Assembly (NCBI RefSeq): GCF_040448675.1
Contig: NZ_CP159289.1
Span: 5,129,001-5,193,000 of the forward strand
Direction: 5' to 3'
Source: Dyadobacter sp. 676
Lineage (GTDB): Bacteria > Bacteroidota > Bacteroidia > Cytophagales > Spirosomataceae
DNA: 64,000 nucleotides
The notes beneath the pieces were generated by a model, which was not told the DNA's origin, ran no database searches, and saw nothing but the letters and a program-made list of their open reading frames with translations. A program made the translations under genes and the position numbers. Positions 63,586 to 64,000 of this stretch are shown here, piece after piece. Numbering within the stretch: position 1 is the stretch's first letter; each line of letters begins with the position of its first letter.

Positions 63586-64000
63586 TTCGGCACCGGGTTT
63601 TGCCCTTTTTGAAAGTATATGGCTTACCGTTACACGAGGAAAAGTGCCGGAGGGGAATGGGGATAAGCTTGTTGTTCGCTCAAAACCAGTAGTTTAAGAT
63701 GTATTTCGCCAGGGTGATCTGTGACTGCTTCCACGACCAACTGGATTATCTGTCGCCGCTTCTTCACCGATATATTCCCCAAAGTGTGGCAGGAGTAGGC
63801 GGGATGTGCTGCCAGGCCGGTTCGGGTGTGTGGAATTTTTACCTTTTTACAAACGCGGCGGACCAAGAGATGGTTTGACAAACCGCATCGTAAAGGCTAT
63901 AAATCGCCGGTAGCCGACTTTTGGAGCGGTTTTGTAGTAAAAGTTTAGTGGGTACTGAAGGGATTTGATAGCTCCGGATCGTCTCCCCACGAAGGCCTCA
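63586..64000. other. Right-hand end of window without a supported gene
   Basis: An 83-codon minus-strand open frame (63630-63881) has no recognised motif, no clear ribosome-binding site and an unusual composition, so it was not called. No RNA gene or mobile element was recognised in the remaining sequence. Confidence 0.4.

Noticed and set aside
63630..63881. Minus-strand open frame of 83 codons at the right end
   Set aside because: No family, signal or start context; kept as unsupported.
1..64000. tRNA, rRNA or insertion sequence genes
   Set aside because: No cloverleaf, rRNA segment, transposase motif or terminal inverted repeats of an insertion sequence were recognised by reading; a covariance-model search would settle it.

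Overview
The window looks like a chromosomal segment from a member of the Bacteroidota, most likely a Cytophagales/Dyadobacter-type bacterium. The evidence is a SusC/SusD pair behind an ECF sigma factor and a FecR anti-sigma factor, a family 9 cellulase with a C-terminal type IX secretion sorting domain, promoters of the Bacteroidota TTTG/TAnnTTTG type, and several other families typical of the phylum (DUF1593, DUF4159, FtsX permeases with an N-terminal prefix domain). The genus is inference. No rRNA, tRNA, CRISPR array or complete insertion sequence was seen.

Region by region: (1) 1-10.8 kb is a sugar-uptake and catabolism cluster: DeoR regulator tail, L-fucose/arabinose isomerase-like protein, a transketolase split into two subunits, a secreted DUF1593 protein, a ribose-type ABC importer (binding lipoprotein, DUF2291 protein, double ATPase, permease) and a GH43-like lipoprotein. 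(2) 10.9-17.8 kb is a sigma/FecR/SusC/SusD glycan- or nutrient-uptake unit. (3) 17.8-20.6 kb holds repeats and small surface or lipocalin-like proteins. (4) 20.8-27.4 kb is a heavy-metal efflux locus with a CzcA pump fused to a TolC-type outer-membrane factor, plus a TetR regulator. (5) 27.5-32 kb is the phenylalanine/tyrosine-homogentisate degradation cluster. (6) 32.3-35.3 kb holds a GH9 cellulase and a haem-binding protein. (7) 35.3-39.4 kb is an AraC-controlled operon of a PhyH dioxygenase, an MFS sugar porter and a TIM-barrel isomerase. (8) 40.2-54.5 kb is the most unusual locus: two consecutive TldD/TldE protease pairs followed by DUF4159, MoxR, DUF58, BatA-like, DUF4175 and another membrane protein. 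(9) 54.7-60.3 kb is a PadR-controlled pair of large FtsX/MacB-type permeases without an ATPase. (10) 60.5-63.4 kb is an ECF sigma factor, a HEAT-repeat anti-sigma-like protein and two DUF4097 secreted proteins.

Three families of short-period intergenic repeats recur: octamers (TGAATGAN), decamers (TGACAnnnnn, in phase with the helix) and heptamers (GCCGACA). The tldD/tldE locus is especially rich in the octamer family, whose arrays run up to the start codons of the tldE genes.

Five apparent single-base insertions, four in homopolymer runs, break the frames of four genes (GH9 signal peptide, MFS porter, DUF4175 protein, and the first DUF4097 protein twice), and one FtsX permease has an in-frame stop 36 codons before its natural end. 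The uniform +1 direction makes sequence error the first explanation, but real inactivation or slippage cannot be excluded from the sequence alone.
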